Positions 1 to 8,925 of a DNA stretch of 64,000 nucleotides are shown piece by piece. A program made the position numbers and the translations under genes. The notes under the pieces are model-generated. The model saw only the letters and a program-made list of their open reading frames with translations, had not been told where the DNA came from and did not search any database. This stretch comes from Pirellulaceae bacterium (GTDB lineage Bacteria; Planctomycetota; Planctomycetia; Pirellulales; Pirellulaceae): the NCBI GenBank assembly GCA_024102795.1, contig JAGFJK010000421.1, forward strand, positions 1-64,000. Direction: 5' to 3'. The stretch's first letter is position 1. Every line of letters starts with the position of its first letter.

Positions 1-219
1 GCTCCGCCAACAGAAAAACCCGATTGAGGACAATCGGGCTACTCTGATGGTGGAGCGATTGTCCCCAATCGCTCTTGGCCCCGCCCAGCACCGTTGCCAA
101 TGTTGGCTGTTGGCTCCGCCAACAAAAGAAGCCCGATTGAGGACAATCGGGCTACTCTGATGGTGGAGCGATTGTCCCCAATCGCTCTTGCAATCGCTTC
201 TGGCGATTGTCCCCAATCG
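1..219. repeat. Dispersed inverted-repeat elements of the 'gattggggacaatcg' family
   Basis: At least two near-identical units sit here: a unit reading cccgattgaggacaatcggg followed by a spacer and then gcgattgtccccaatcgc. Each half is an imperfect palindrome (cgatt/aatcg arms), so single-stranded copies could fold into hairpins. The same sequence recurs at about 41930-42010. No gene is visible before the DUF1559 stop codon at 220. Confidence 0.6.
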
Positions 220-1254
220 TTATCGGATGCTGCTCAGGTCCACCGGCACGCCGTCCATCATGTTGCCCAGCGCCTGGTAGGTCGGCATGTCAATGATTTC
301 GGGCACGAACGAAACTCGACCGTCGGCAAAGGCGAAATTCGCGCCGCCCGGATGGCGGCTCATGAAGGAGTAGTTGTTATTCCAGTCGCCCCAGCAGCTC
401 ATCAGGTCGGCGTTTTTGTTGCCCGTGTTGGTGCATACGGCGTTGGGATTCAGCGGCACGGCGGTCGTGGCGGTGGTACCGTTGAACCACCACCACAGCG
501 TATGCGTGCAGTAACGCGGAATTGCCTCGCCGGCCAGGAACGTGTTGCTGGTGCCATCGACCGCCTGCACGTCGGCGATCTTGGTCTGGCTGACGACGGG
601 CGTCGAACCTCGGAAGAAAATGCCGTTGCCTCGGTCCAGGCCGTTATTCGAATTGCCAAAGGGCGTCACGATCCAGGGCAGCGCGCTGCCGTTGGCCGCG
701 AACGCGCCCCAGGCCCAGTTGCTGCCGGCACAGCCCTTGTAGTTGGTCACGCCGTACTCGACCGCCTGGCCGTTGATCGTACCGGGCATGTTCGCTCGGC
801 TGCCCATCAGCCCATTATGGGTGTCGCTGGGGCAAATATAGCCCGGAATAACCTGGGTGTAGACCCAACCGTTGGTCGGCGTGACCGTGTTGCCAACGCC
901 CGTGACGCCGCCGTAACGCGGGTCGGTCGCCAGGCCGTAGTTGAAGTCGATCTTATCGTACAGCGGCTGCTGTTCCATGAATGGCAGAATCTGCACCATC
1001 CAGCTTGTGGACGGATTGTCGTAGGTGTTGCCGCCCCAGGTGCCGTAATTCAGGGGAAACTTGTGGTACGTGTCGTGATAGTTGTGGCAGGCCAGGGCAA
1101 TCTGCTTGAGATTGTTGGTGCACTGCATCCGCCGAGCCGCCTCGCGGGCGGCCTGGACGGCCGGCAGCAACAGAGCCACCAGGATGCCGATGATGGCGAT
1201 CACCACCAGCAATTCCACCAGCGTAAAGCCTCGTCTTCGCTTGTTCCCAATCAT
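220..1254 (-). CDS. DUF1559 domain protein with type IV pilin-like N-terminus
   Basis: A 344-residue member of the large planctomycete DUF1559 family. The N-terminus has the prepilin-type cleavage/methylation motif (RRGFTLVELLVVIAIIGIL) followed by the hydrophobic helix and the conserved AVQAAREAARRMQCTNNLKQ stretch. The C-terminus has the family's H-x9-DG signature (SRHPGGANFAFADGRVSFVP). These proteins are thought to be exported pseudopilin-like surface proteins, but their role is unknown. The ATG at 1254 is chosen because it lies just before the pilin motif and is preceded by a purine-rich gaggtgg; the frame stays open further upstream into repeat sequence. It is nearly identical to the DUF1559 gene at 2561-3595, with a lipoprotein gene between them. 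Confidence 0.9.
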   Translation of the reverse strand: MIGNKRRRGFTLVELLVVIAIIGILVALLLPAVQAAREAARRMQCTNNLKQIALACHNYHDTYHKFPLNYGTWGGNTYDNPSTSWMVQILPFMEQQPLYDKIDFNYGLATDPRYGGVTGVGNTVTPTNGWVYTQVIPGYICPSDTHNGLMGSRANMPGTINGQAVEYGVTNYKGCAGSNWAWGAFAANGSALPWIVTPFGNSNNGLDRGNGIFFRGSTPVVSQTKIADVQAVDGTSNTFLAGEAIPRYCTHTLWWWFNGTTATTAVPLNPNAVCTNTGNKNADLMSCWGDWNNNYSFMSRHPGGANFAFADGRVSFVPEIIDMPTYQALGNMMDGVPVDLSSIR

Positions 1255-1915
1255 AAGTTCCACCTCAACATGAAAAGACAGATAAATGCATGAATTCCGC
1301 GCACGACCAAAGCTGTCGCCGCGCAGGACGAACCGCTGCTCGCAGCCGGCAAACAGCCACGCGCATAAATGACGCGAGCCCGGCAAGCAAACCTTGCGGG
1401 CGCACAGAGTCCCTATCTGGGTTACCGAGATCCTGCCGGGACTTCCACCGGCCGGCGAGACATTAGGGTGGTGGGAACAGCAGCAATGTCGCCTTTCGCT
1501 CCGCGAAAGTAGCGCCCGCGGAAGGCGGATGATCACTCTGCGCAATCCCTTCTGGCTCCCTCCCCGCTTCGAGATCGTGCAGCTTATAAGGCGTTGAATT
1601 CTGGGTGTTTACGGCCGTCTTGCGCCGCTCCAGGGGGACAGTGGATCGCCGTATACGTAGCATGGGCTTCCAGCCCGTGATTCTGGGCGTGACGGTGATT
1701 TCGAGATCTCTGAAGCGCCGCCGATGTTCCACCAGGCGTGTTGTGCTACGCCTGCGGCGAACAGACGGCATTTCCCCCATCCTGCCGAATCGACCCCAGA
1801 GGTCAATGGTGTAGATGCAAGCCAAGACCTGGGCGCACGCTACTTTCGCGGAGCGAAAGGCGACTATGGCGCTACTTTCGCGGAGGGAAAGGCGACGATG
1901 GCGCGACTATCGGCC
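1255..1915. repeat. Repeat-rich intergenic region
   Basis: No convincing gene in about 660 bases. It holds one copy of the palindrome gcctttcgctccgcgaaagtagc near 1488-1514 and two inverted copies near 1839-1895 (the second has gagg for gagc). A partial copy of another dispersed element (ctccccgcttcgagatcgtgcagcttataagg) lies near 1550-1592 and recurs near 23190-23330 and 40845-41000. The short ORFs here are translations of these repeats. Confidence 0.6.
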
Positions 1916-2350
1916 TTAGTCCTTCAGCTCGAAGGTCGCCTGGTTGGGCTTGCCCCGCTCGACCGTCAGCTTCATGTCCGACATCTGCGTGGACATGTAC
2001 TTGGCCGGGAAACCCAGATTCTGAGAGCCGGTTTCCGCATACGCGTCACCGCTTTCGATCGACTCGGTCACCTGCGAGGGCTTGGAAAGCGTCAGAATAT
2101 ACTCGCCAGGCACCACGCCATCGTTGGGTTTGAATGTGGTCAACCCGGTTACCTTCCCCTGAGCGTCTGTGCGACCCACGGCGGGGCGGGAACCCTCGGA
2201 GTTGAACGTAACCAGCATGTCCGACACCGGTTGGCCGTTGTAGGTGATCGTGACGTCGACTCGGGCGGTCGCCGGACGATTGTTGCAACCGGCGGACAAC
2301 AGGCAAACGCTCAGTACCAGGCAGGTGAAGATGGCGAATGTACGGTTCAT
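1916..2350 (-). CDS. Small lipoprotein with transthyretin/carboxypeptidase-regulatory-like domain
   Basis: A 144-residue protein starting MNRTFAIFTCLVLSVCLLSAGC, a lipoprotein signal peptide with lipobox LSAGC. The rest is a single beta-rich domain (ARVDVTITYNGQPVSDMLVTF ... GRTDAQGKVTGLTT ... GEYILTL), the pattern of the carboxypeptidase-regulatory/transthyretin-like fold often found beside DUF1559 genes in planctomycetes. It is probably anchored in a membrane facing the periplasm. The ATG at 2350 is chosen because the signal peptide begins there; the frame extends upstream without a better start. The flanking DUF1559 gene on the same strand suggests a DUF1559/lipoprotein pair. Specific function unknown. 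Confidence 0.8.
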   Translation of the reverse strand: MNRTFAIFTCLVLSVCLLSAGCNNRPATARVDVTITYNGQPVSDMLVTFNSEGSRPAVGRTDAQGKVTGLTTFKPNDGVVPGEYILTLSKPSQVTESIESGDAYAETGSQNLGFPAKYMSTQMSDMKLTVERGKPNQATFELKD

Positions 2351-2436
2351 AATAGTCACTTCGATGAAGGGGAAAGGATGTGCGGCTAGTTCGTTCAGTT
2401 TCTTCGTCGAGTGCCCCTGCGGCAAGACCGGGGAAC

Positions 2437-2474
2437 AAAAAAACTGGCGAGCGGCCAGTGGTCGCTCGCCAGTC
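2437..2474 (-). terminator. Rho-independent terminator of the DUF1559 gene at 2561-3595
   Basis: Perfect 11-bp inverted repeat, arms 2444-2454 and 2464-2474 with a 9-nt loop. On the minus strand it is followed directly by seven T (the A run at 2438-2444). It lies about 90 bases beyond the stop codon of the upstream minus-strand gene. Confidence 0.85.
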
Positions 2475-2560
2475 TGCAGTTCAGCTCGAGTATTCAGGCA
2501 GCACCGGTCTGAGACCCGTCATTGACAGACCGCAGGCCTGCCACCAACGGGACTGGCAGG

Positions 2561-3595
2561 CTACTTGATGCTGCTCAGGTCCACGGGCACGCCATCCATC
2601 ATATTGCCCATCGCCTGATAGGTGCGGATGTCGACGATTTCCGGCACGAAGGTCACCCGGCCATCGGCAAAGGCGAAGTTCGCTCCGCCCGGATGCCGGC
2701 TCATGAACGAGTAGTTGTTCGGCCAGTCGCCCCAGCAGCTCATCAGGTCGGCGTTCTTGTTGCCCGTGTTCGTGCAAACGGCATTCGCGTTCAGGGGCAC
2801 CGCCGTGGTGGCCGTGACGCCGTTGAACCACCACCAGTGCGTATGAGTGCAGTAGCGGGGGATCGCTTCGCCCGCCAGGAACGTGTTGCTGGTGCCGTCG
2901 ACCGCCTGCACGTCGGCGATCTTCGTCTGGCTGACGACGGGCGTCGAACCGCGGAAGAAAATGCCGTTGCCACGGTCGAGGCCGTTGTTGGAGTTGCCAA
3001 ACGGAGTGACCGTCCAGGGCAAGACACCGCCATTGGCGGCAAACGCACCCCAGGCCCAGTTGCTGCCCGCGCAGCCCTTGTAATTCGTCACACCATATTC
3101 CACCGCCTGGCCGTTAATCGAACCGGGCATGTTCGCTCGGCTGCCCATCTTGCCGTTGTGCGTGTCGCTGGGGCAGATGTAACCCGGCAGCGGCTGAGTG
3201 TACACCCAACCGTTCGTGGGCATCACCGTGTTGCCGACGCCCGTGACGCCGCCGTAGCGCGGGTCCGTGGTCAGGCCGTAGCGGAAGTCGATCTTGTCAT
3301 ACAGCGGCTGCTGTTCCATGAACGGCAGGATCTGCACCAACCAGCTCGTCGACGGATTGTCGTACGTGTTGCCGCCCCAGGTACCATAGTTCAGCGGAAA
3401 CTTGTGGTACGTGTCGTGGTAGTTGTGGGCCGCCAACGCAATCTGCTTCAAGTTGTTCGTGCATTGCATGCGGCGAGCCGCTTCGCGGGCGGCCTGGACC
3501 GCCGGCAGCAGCAACGCCACCAGGATGCCAATGATGGCGATGACCACCAACAGTTCGACGAGCGTAAACGCTCGCCTGCGAACGCTGTGAGACAT
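2561..3595 (-). CDS. DUF1559 domain protein with type IV pilin-like N-terminus (tandem paralogue)
   Basis: A 344-residue paralogue of the gene at 220-1254, the same length and alignable end to end without gaps as far as can be read. It starts MSHSVRRRAFTLVELLVVIA, so only the first few residues before the prepilin motif differ clearly. The interior and the C-terminal H-x9-DG motif (SRHPGGANFAFADGRVTFVP) are almost unchanged. A clear terminator follows at 2437-2474, so it is transcribed separately from the lipoprotein gene downstream. Divergent from the TPR gene at 3957. The near identity suggests recent duplication or gene conversion. Confidence 0.9.
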   Translation of the reverse strand: MSHSVRRRAFTLVELLVVIAIIGILVALLLPAVQAAREAARRMQCTNNLKQIALAAHNYHDTYHKFPLNYGTWGGNTYDNPSTSWLVQILPFMEQQPLYDKIDFRYGLTTDPRYGGVTGVGNTVMPTNGWVYTQPLPGYICPSDTHNGKMGSRANMPGSINGQAVEYGVTNYKGCAGSNWAWGAFAANGGVLPWTVTPFGNSNNGLDRGNGIFFRGSTPVVSQTKIADVQAVDGTSNTFLAGEAIPRYCTHTHWWWFNGVTATTAVPLNANAVCTNTGNKNADLMSCWGDWPNNYSFMSRHPGGANFAFADGRVTFVPEIVDIRTYQAMGNMMDGVPVDLSSIK

Positions 3596-3956
3596 AAACG
3601 ACCCCCGAACTAGAGAAGGAAAAGAGAAGGATCAAGAACGAATCTGCGAATTCCGCACAAGAATGACGGAAATCCACTGTGCAGTTTGGTGATCCCAAGC
3701 CCGGTCGTCAAGTCAAATCGCGCGCTTTCCCCGGCAGAATCGGCCCGCCGCGCGCATCGACCGGGCAGTTTCAATCCCAAATAGCCGCTTAACAATACCC
3801 ATAAGTATGGTTTCTGGAGGCTGGAGCACATGCGGCGGGCCACCATGGTCCGGCCCGTGACAGCCGAGATCCAATCGCGGCCAGCGCCCCCAGTGCCGGG
3901 ATACTGGTAAATTGCAGGTGGCGATTCTCCTCGCAAGGTCATGGCCGGCAAAGCAC
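3596..3956. other. Divergent intergenic region
   Basis: About 360 bases between the divergently read DUF1559 and TPR genes. Promoters for both should lie here, but no clear -35/-10 pair, repeat or RNA structure was recognised. Overlapping minus-strand ORFs are arginine- and proline-rich and look like shadows. Confidence 0.4.
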
Positions 3957-5279
3957 ATGAAGCGACGACAGAAACGAATCCGTCCCGCCCGCACAACGCA
4001 GCGACCACGACCACGGCAGGGGCCCGGGCCCGTACCCGGCCGCTGGCGAAAGCGGTTCGTGCTGGGCAGCGGTCTGATCGTGCTGGTCGCGGCCCTCTGC
4101 CTGGCTGGCCCCGCCTGGCAGCAGCACCGGCTGCAGCAGGCCCGGAACTGCCTGGAGAATCGCCAGTTGGCACAAGCCCGCCAGTGGCTCGACGCCGCAC
4201 TGCACCGCGACCCGGACAGCGGCGAAGCACTGCTCTTGCTGGCTCGGCTCGAACGGCGCGAGGGCCGTCTGTCCAACGCTCGCGACTACCTGCAGCGGGC
4301 CTGGAAGGCCGGGGTGTCGCCGGCACGGCTCGAACGCCAGCAATGGCTGGCTCTGGCACAGGCCGGCCAGTTGGACGAGGCAGAGCCGCACCTGAACGAG
4401 CTGCTCAGCGACCCGCAGGGGGAGGCGGCCGAGATCTGCGAAGCGTTTCTGAACGGCTATCTGCGAGCCTACCGGTTCGACGACGCGCTTCGCCTGCTGG
4501 ACGCCTGGCAGGCCGACTTTCCCGCCGACCCACAGCCCCGGATATATCGCGGCATGGTGTTCGAACACCTGATGATGACCGGTAAGGCCATCGAGGAGTA
4601 CGAGGCGGCGTGCCGGCTGGACCCGGCGCGCCTGGAGGCTCACCTGCGGCTGGCGGACCAGCTTGCCGCGTTGCTCCGCGACGAACAGGCGCTTGCCCAC
4701 TACCAGATCTGCCTGGACGCGGACCCTCGGCACCCGGAAGCCCGGCTGGGCTACGCCTCCTGCCTGTTGAAGCAAGGGCAGGTCGAGCAGCCGGAGCAGA
4801 TATTTCGCCAGGTCCTGGCCGACAACCCCGGCAACCGGCGGGCGCGAGCTGGTCTGGCCCAACTAACCATGTCGGCCGGCAAGTACGACGAGGCGGTGGC
4901 CGTCCTGCAAGAACTGGTCGCGGAGCAACCGACCGACCGGGCCTGGCGGTACCAACTGGCCACCGCACTCCAGACCAGTGGCCGCGCGGACGAGGCGCGC
5001 CCGCATTTCGAATTTGTGACCGCGGCCAACCAGGCGATGGCACGAGCTCAGGGGCTGTTGGAACAACTGCGCACCGAACCCGCTCGCGTGGACCTGCGGT
5101 TCGACGTGGGCAGCACGCTGCTGCAGTACGGATCGGCCAGCGAGGGCGTGGCGTGGCTGCAGAGTGTCCTGCAGTTGGAGCCGGATCATCGTGCCGCGCA
5201 CGAAGCGCTGGCCGCCCACTACGAATCGCAAGACCAGCCGGAACTGGCGGCGCGGCACCGCCGCCAGGCGGGGTCGTAG
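3957..5279 (+). CDS. Membrane-anchored TPR repeat protein
   Basis: A 440-residue protein with a very basic N-terminus (MKRRQKRIRPAR...), then one hydrophobic segment at about residues 34-52 (FVLGSGLIVLVAALCLAG), then tandem tetratricopeptide repeats to the C-terminus. The TPR spacing is visible in repeated A-x8-P pairs such as ALHRDPDSGEALLLLARLE and ALAHYQICLDADPRHPEARL. It is predicted to be anchored in the inner membrane with a soluble protein-binding TPR domain. The start is the ATG at 3957, just before the basic stretch; an upstream in-frame start at 3912 would add 15 less typical residues. It precedes the CRTAC1-like gene by under 100 bases on the same strand, a pairing common in planctomycetes. 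Partners unknown. Confidence 0.8.
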   Translation: MKRRQKRIRPARTTQRPRPRQGPGPVPGRWRKRFVLGSGLIVLVAALCLAGPAWQQHRLQQARNCLENRQLAQARQWLDAALHRDPDSGEALLLLARLERREGRLSNARDYLQRAWKAGVSPARLERQQWLALAQAGQLDEAEPHLNELLSDPQGEAAEICEAFLNGYLRAYRFDDALRLLDAWQADFPADPQPRIYRGMVFEHLMMTGKAIEEYEAACRLDPARLEAHLRLADQLAALLRDEQALAHYQICLDADPRHPEARLGYASCLLKQGQVEQPEQIFRQVLADNPGNRRARAGLAQLTMSAGKYDEAVAVLQELVAEQPTDRAWRYQLATALQTSGRADEARPHFEFVTAANQAMARAQGLLEQLRTEPARVDLRFDVGSTLLQYGSASEGVAWLQSVLQLEPDHRAAHEALAAHYESQDQPELAARHRRQAGS

Positions 5280-5361
5280 AGCACGTCGAATCACGTCAAA
5301 ATCACGCCACATGGCGGAGCTCTCATTTTCTGGAGTCTGGATCTTGCCGACTGGTGCACCC

Positions 5362-7146
5362 ATGGCAGGCTTGGACGCTGGACGAGTCGTCGATGCCTCT
5401 CCGTCCGACAGGCCGGGGGTCCGGCACCGCCGCTGGTCGCAGGCGGTCCGAATGATTTGCATCCTGGCGCTGGCGATCGCGTGTTCGACCGGCTGCCAGC
5501 GATCACCGCGAGATAATGGCTTCGAACCGGCGGAGCCGTCGCGTTCCGCGACCAACGAAACACGTGGGACGGCGATCCGTTTGCAGGACGTTTCCTCGGA
5601 GTGGGGACTGGATTGGACCTACCGCAACGGCGAGGAGTCCGGTCATGCGTCCATCCTGGAATCGATCGGTGGCGGCGCCGCCTGGCTGGACTATGACGGC
5701 GATGGCCAACCCGACGCATTGCTCAGCGGCGGCGGTCATTATGGTCCGGGGCCCCAAGTTCGGGGACTCCCGCCGGCACTCTGGCGCCAATCGGCTGGCA
5801 GACTGCACGACGCGTCGCGGTCCGCCGGTCTGCTGGACAACACGTACCACTACAATCATGGGATCGCCGTTGCCGACTACGACGAGGATGGGTTCCCCGA
5901 CGTGCTGATCACCGGGTACGGCGGCCTGACGCTGCTGCACAACGAGGGTGACGGAACTTTTCGAGAGGTCACCACCAGCGCCGGTCTGCTCGACCCAAGC
6001 TGGAGCTGCGGAGCGGCCTGGGGCGACTTGAACGGCGACGGGTGCCTGGACCTGTTTGTCGTGCACTATGTGGACTGGTCCTTTCAGAATCACCCCATCT
6101 GGCCGGGGCCTCAGCCTGGCCAGCGCGAAATCTGTCCACCTCGTTCGTTCCTGGGACTGACCGACCGCTGTTGGCTCAGCGACCAGTCCGGCGGATTCCT
6201 GGACCATACGCCGGACGCCGGGCTGGAGCCCGAAGGCAAGGGGCTGGGCGTGTTCCTGGCGGACGTGGATCTGGACGGCGACCTCGATGCGTACGTGGCC
6301 AACGACGGCGTGCCGAACTTTCTGTATCGCAACGACGGCCAGGGACACCTGGTCAACATCGCGCTGTCCAGCGGGGTGAGCATGGGCGAGTTGGGCAACG
6401 CCGATGGCAGCATGGGAGTCGACCTGGGCGACTTCGACAACGACGGCCTGCCCGATATCTGGGTGGCCAACTATCAGAACGAGGCGTTCGCGCTGTACCG
6501 CAATCTGGGCCTGGACCTGTTCCGCCACGAAAGCCGAGTGCTGGGGATCGCCGGTCTGGGCGGGTTAAACGTCGGCTGGGGAACCGGATTCATGGACCTG
6601 GATCTGGACGGCGATGAGGACCTGTTCGCCAACAACGGACACGTCATGCGCTACCCGCTCGAAGCGCCCGTGCGCCAGAAACCGCTGGTGCTGGAAAACG
6701 ACAGCGGCCAGCGGTTCGTCAACGTGGCGTCCCAGGCCGGTTCCTACACCAGCTCGCCCCAGATGGCTCGCGGCCTGGCCGCCGGCGACCCGGACCACGA
6801 TGGCGACGTGGATCTGCTGATCGTGCACACGAACGAACCCGCCGCGCTGCTCCGCAACGAAACCCCAACCGGCCACCATTGGCTGACCATTCGCCTGGTC
6901 GGCACCCGCGGGCCGCGCGAGGCGATCGGAGCCCGCGTTCGCCTGAAAACCGCTGGCCGTACGCAATACCGGCAGCGCAAGGGAGGAGGCAGCTTCGCCT
7001 CGACCAGCGACCCCCGGCTGATGTTCGGGTTGGGCGACGAGCAGTTGGTCGAGCAGCTCGAGATCATCTGGCCCGCCGGGCACGTGCAGTTACTGAAGAA
7101 CCTGCCCGCCGACCAGCATCTGACCTTGATTGAACCAGGCACGTAG
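5362..7146 (+). CDS. CRTAC1-family FG-GAP/VCBS repeat lipoprotein with ASPIC/UnbV domain
   Basis: About 594 residues. After a basic n-region comes a lipoprotein signal (MICILALAIACSTGC). Seven calcium-binding FG-GAP/VCBS-type loops follow, for example DYDGDGQPD, DYDEDGFPD, DLNGDGCLD, DFDNDGLPD and DLDLDGDED, consistent with a seven-bladed beta-propeller. The C-terminal ~90 residues (GHHWLTIRLVGTRGPREAIGA through VEQLEIIWPAGHVQ) match the ASPIC/UnbV domain of CRTAC1-like proteins. Likely exported and calcium-binding; the biochemical role of the family in bacteria is unclear. The start is uncertain: ATG at 5311, 5362 or 5452 all keep the signal peptide. It follows the TPR gene on the same strand, suggesting joint transcription. 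Confidence 0.85.
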   Translation: MAGLDAGRVVDASPSDRPGVRHRRWSQAVRMICILALAIACSTGCQRSPRDNGFEPAEPSRSATNETRGTAIRLQDVSSEWGLDWTYRNGEESGHASILESIGGGAAWLDYDGDGQPDALLSGGGHYGPGPQVRGLPPALWRQSAGRLHDASRSAGLLDNTYHYNHGIAVADYDEDGFPDVLITGYGGLTLLHNEGDGTFREVTTSAGLLDPSWSCGAAWGDLNGDGCLDLFVVHYVDWSFQNHPIWPGPQPGQREICPPRSFLGLTDRCWLSDQSGGFLDHTPDAGLEPEGKGLGVFLADVDLDGDLDAYVANDGVPNFLYRNDGQGHLVNIALSSGVSMGELGNADGSMGVDLGDFDNDGLPDIWVANYQNEAFALYRNLGLDLFRHESRVLGIAGLGGLNVGWGTGFMDLDLDGDEDLFANNGHVMRYPLEAPVRQKPLVLENDSGQRFVNVASQAGSYTSSPQMARGLAAGDPDHDGDVDLLIVHTNEPAALLRNETPTGHHWLTIRLVGTRGPREAIGARVRLKTAGRTQYRQRKGGGSFASTSDPRLMFGLGDEQLVEQLEIIWPAGHVQLLKNLPADQHLTLIEPGT

Positions 7147-7227
7147 GGCGGGGCTTCGACTCGTTTGTCTGGTAGGCCGGAGGCACTTCACCACCGGTGT
7201 CGTGGGACGATCGTGCAAGCCGCCAGC

Positions 7228-7281
7228 CGGAAATTGCAAATTGCAAATTGCAAATTGCAAATTGCAAATTGCAAATTGACT
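7228..7281. repeat. Tandem 7-bp repeat (caaattg)n
   Basis: About six copies in a row of aattgca/caaattg in the gap between two convergent genes. Shorter stretches of the same sequence occur at about 23037-23056 and 40770-40800, always intergenic. A length-variable microsatellite is the simplest reading. Confidence 0.85.
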
Positions 7282-7298
7282 GCTGACAAGCCGCCCGC

Positions 7299-8921
7299 CT
7301 ACTGCGGCGCCGGCTGGCCGAGATTCTCCCAGACGGTCAGCCACTGCGGGTCTTGCGGCGGTTGGCTGCCGTAGCTTCCCGTGGCCAGGTCCAAGTCGCC
7401 ATCGCCGTCGAAATCGCCCAGTTCGAGCGCCATGTGGCCATGGGGCGACTGTTCCAGCGCATGCCGCACGAATTGGCCGGGTGAATGCTGTTCCAGCCAG
7501 ATCAGCGAGTCAAACCGTCGCTCCGGTGGCAAGTCGTGGATCATGGTCCGGGGAATGTAGGAGCAAGCGGCGATGTCCAGGTCGCCATCGCCGTCCAGGT
7601 CGCCGGCGAGCGCCCGGTACGCGCCGGGCAGCTTGACCAATTCGTGATCCTGGAACTTCAAGTCGCCAAGGTTCTCCAGCCAGTGCACGGCGTGCGACGG
7701 CTTGACGAAATAGCTGTCCAGCGTGTCGCCGTTGGTATACAGGATGTCCAGGTCGCCATCACCGTCCAGGTCGACCATCTGAATGCCGCTGGAGCCCATC
7801 GCCGGTTCGTGGCCGGTGTAAAGTCGGATCTTTTCAAAACCGCCTGCGGCTTGATTCAGGAACAGATCGATCACTTCGTGTTCCTGACTCACCAGACCGA
7901 CGAAGTCGGGCCGCTGATCGTGGTTCAAGTCGCACACCGGCACGTGGATCACGCCGTGCCTGGGGTCGATCGCTTCGGGGCGGAACCTCGGTACGGCGTC
8001 CACTGGTAGTTGGCCCCACAGCATCTGCAGTCGCCCGGTTTTCCGCCAGCCGAATTCGGCGACGATCAGGTCCAGCAGCCCGTCCGCGTTGAAGTCGGCA
8101 ACCTGGATGTCGGCGACGCGTCCGAGCTGATCGGCCAGGACCACTTGTTGCCATCCATCGCCGCTGTCTTCGGAGTCGCCCGCCTTGGCGTCGCCGGTGG
8201 TGGGCCGCAGCCAGACAACTCGACCACGCTGGTGGTCCTCCGGCTGATAACTGCCCAGATCGGCCACCAGGTAGTCCGTCACCCCGTCCCGATCCAGGTC
8301 GACGGGGGTGATGTGCGCCGGATGCGGGATCTCGGCCAGCCGGGTCAGCTCCGGCCGATCGCACAGCCGGCTCGCTTGCAGCACAACAGCCGCCCGCATG
8401 TCGCAGACCAGCAGCTCGCCGGCACGCCCGTCGCTGGCCGGTTGCCAGTGCAGGTGGGAAACGGCCGGAAAGTCGCCGCCCGTGAAAGGCACGGGCCGGG
8501 GGCGGAAGGCCAACGGTCCGGGCTGGACCGGTTCCGGGTCGGGCACGTCGAGCGATTCGGGGGCCTGGGCCCGATACCACGCCACCACCTCGTTCATCGG
8601 CGGCGGCTGCAAATCGTGGCGGCCCGATTCCCGATAGAAATTGAAGCCCTGCTCGACCTCGGCGTGCCAGGCATGGCGGGGAAACGAATCGGGCGGAGGA
8701 AAGGCGTGGCAATCGCCGCAGAACGCGGTCACTCGAGGCCGTAAGCCTTCGATGTCGACGCTGTCCGAGAGTTCCTGCGGCGGCGCGATTCCAGACGGCC
8801 CGTCCGGGCGACCGCACGCAGTCATTCCCATCAGCATTCCACAACCGCACGCCAGAATAACCCCGGCGACCGCCGACTTCCGGTTGGACACGCCTGCTGC
8901 CTCGCTGCCCGAGAACACCAC
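7299..8921 (-). CDS. FG-GAP repeat lipoprotein with a CxxCH haem-binding motif
   Basis: A 540-residue protein. The N-terminus is a lipoprotein signal (VAGVILACGCGMLMGMTAC). At residues 68-72 is CGDCH, a c-type haem attachment motif, followed by FPPPDSFPRHAWHAEVEQG. The rest holds at least six FG-GAP-like calcium loops (DLDRDGVTD, DFNADGLLD, DLNHDQRPD, DLDGDGDLD twice, DFDGDGDLD), predicted to form a beta-propeller. It therefore looks like an exported haem-bearing propeller protein, though haem attachment is inferred only from the motif. The start appears to be GTG at 8921, four bases after the stop of the EF-hand gene upstream, so the two are probably cotranscribed. It converges on the CRTAC1-like gene. 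Confidence 0.8.
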   Translation of the reverse strand: MVFSGSEAAGVSNRKSAVAGVILACGCGMLMGMTACGRPDGPSGIAPPQELSDSVDIEGLRPRVTAFCGDCHAFPPPDSFPRHAWHAEVEQGFNFYRESGRHDLQPPPMNEVVAWYRAQAPESLDVPDPEPVQPGPLAFRPRPVPFTGGDFPAVSHLHWQPASDGRAGELLVCDMRAAVVLQASRLCDRPELTRLAEIPHPAHITPVDLDRDGVTDYLVADLGSYQPEDHQRGRVVWLRPTTGDAKAGDSEDSGDGWQQVVLADQLGRVADIQVADFNADGLLDLIVAEFGWRKTGRLQMLWGQLPVDAVPRFRPEAIDPRHGVIHVPVCDLNHDQRPDFVGLVSQEHEVIDLFLNQAAGGFEKIRLYTGHEPAMGSSGIQMVDLDGDGDLDILYTNGDTLDSYFVKPSHAVHWLENLGDLKFQDHELVKLPGAYRALAGDLDGDGDLDIAACSYIPRTMIHDLPPERRFDSLIWLEQHSPGQFVRHALEQSPHGHMALELGDFDGDGDLDLATGSYGSQPPQDPQWLTVWENLGQPAPQ

Positions 8922-8925
8922 CGCG

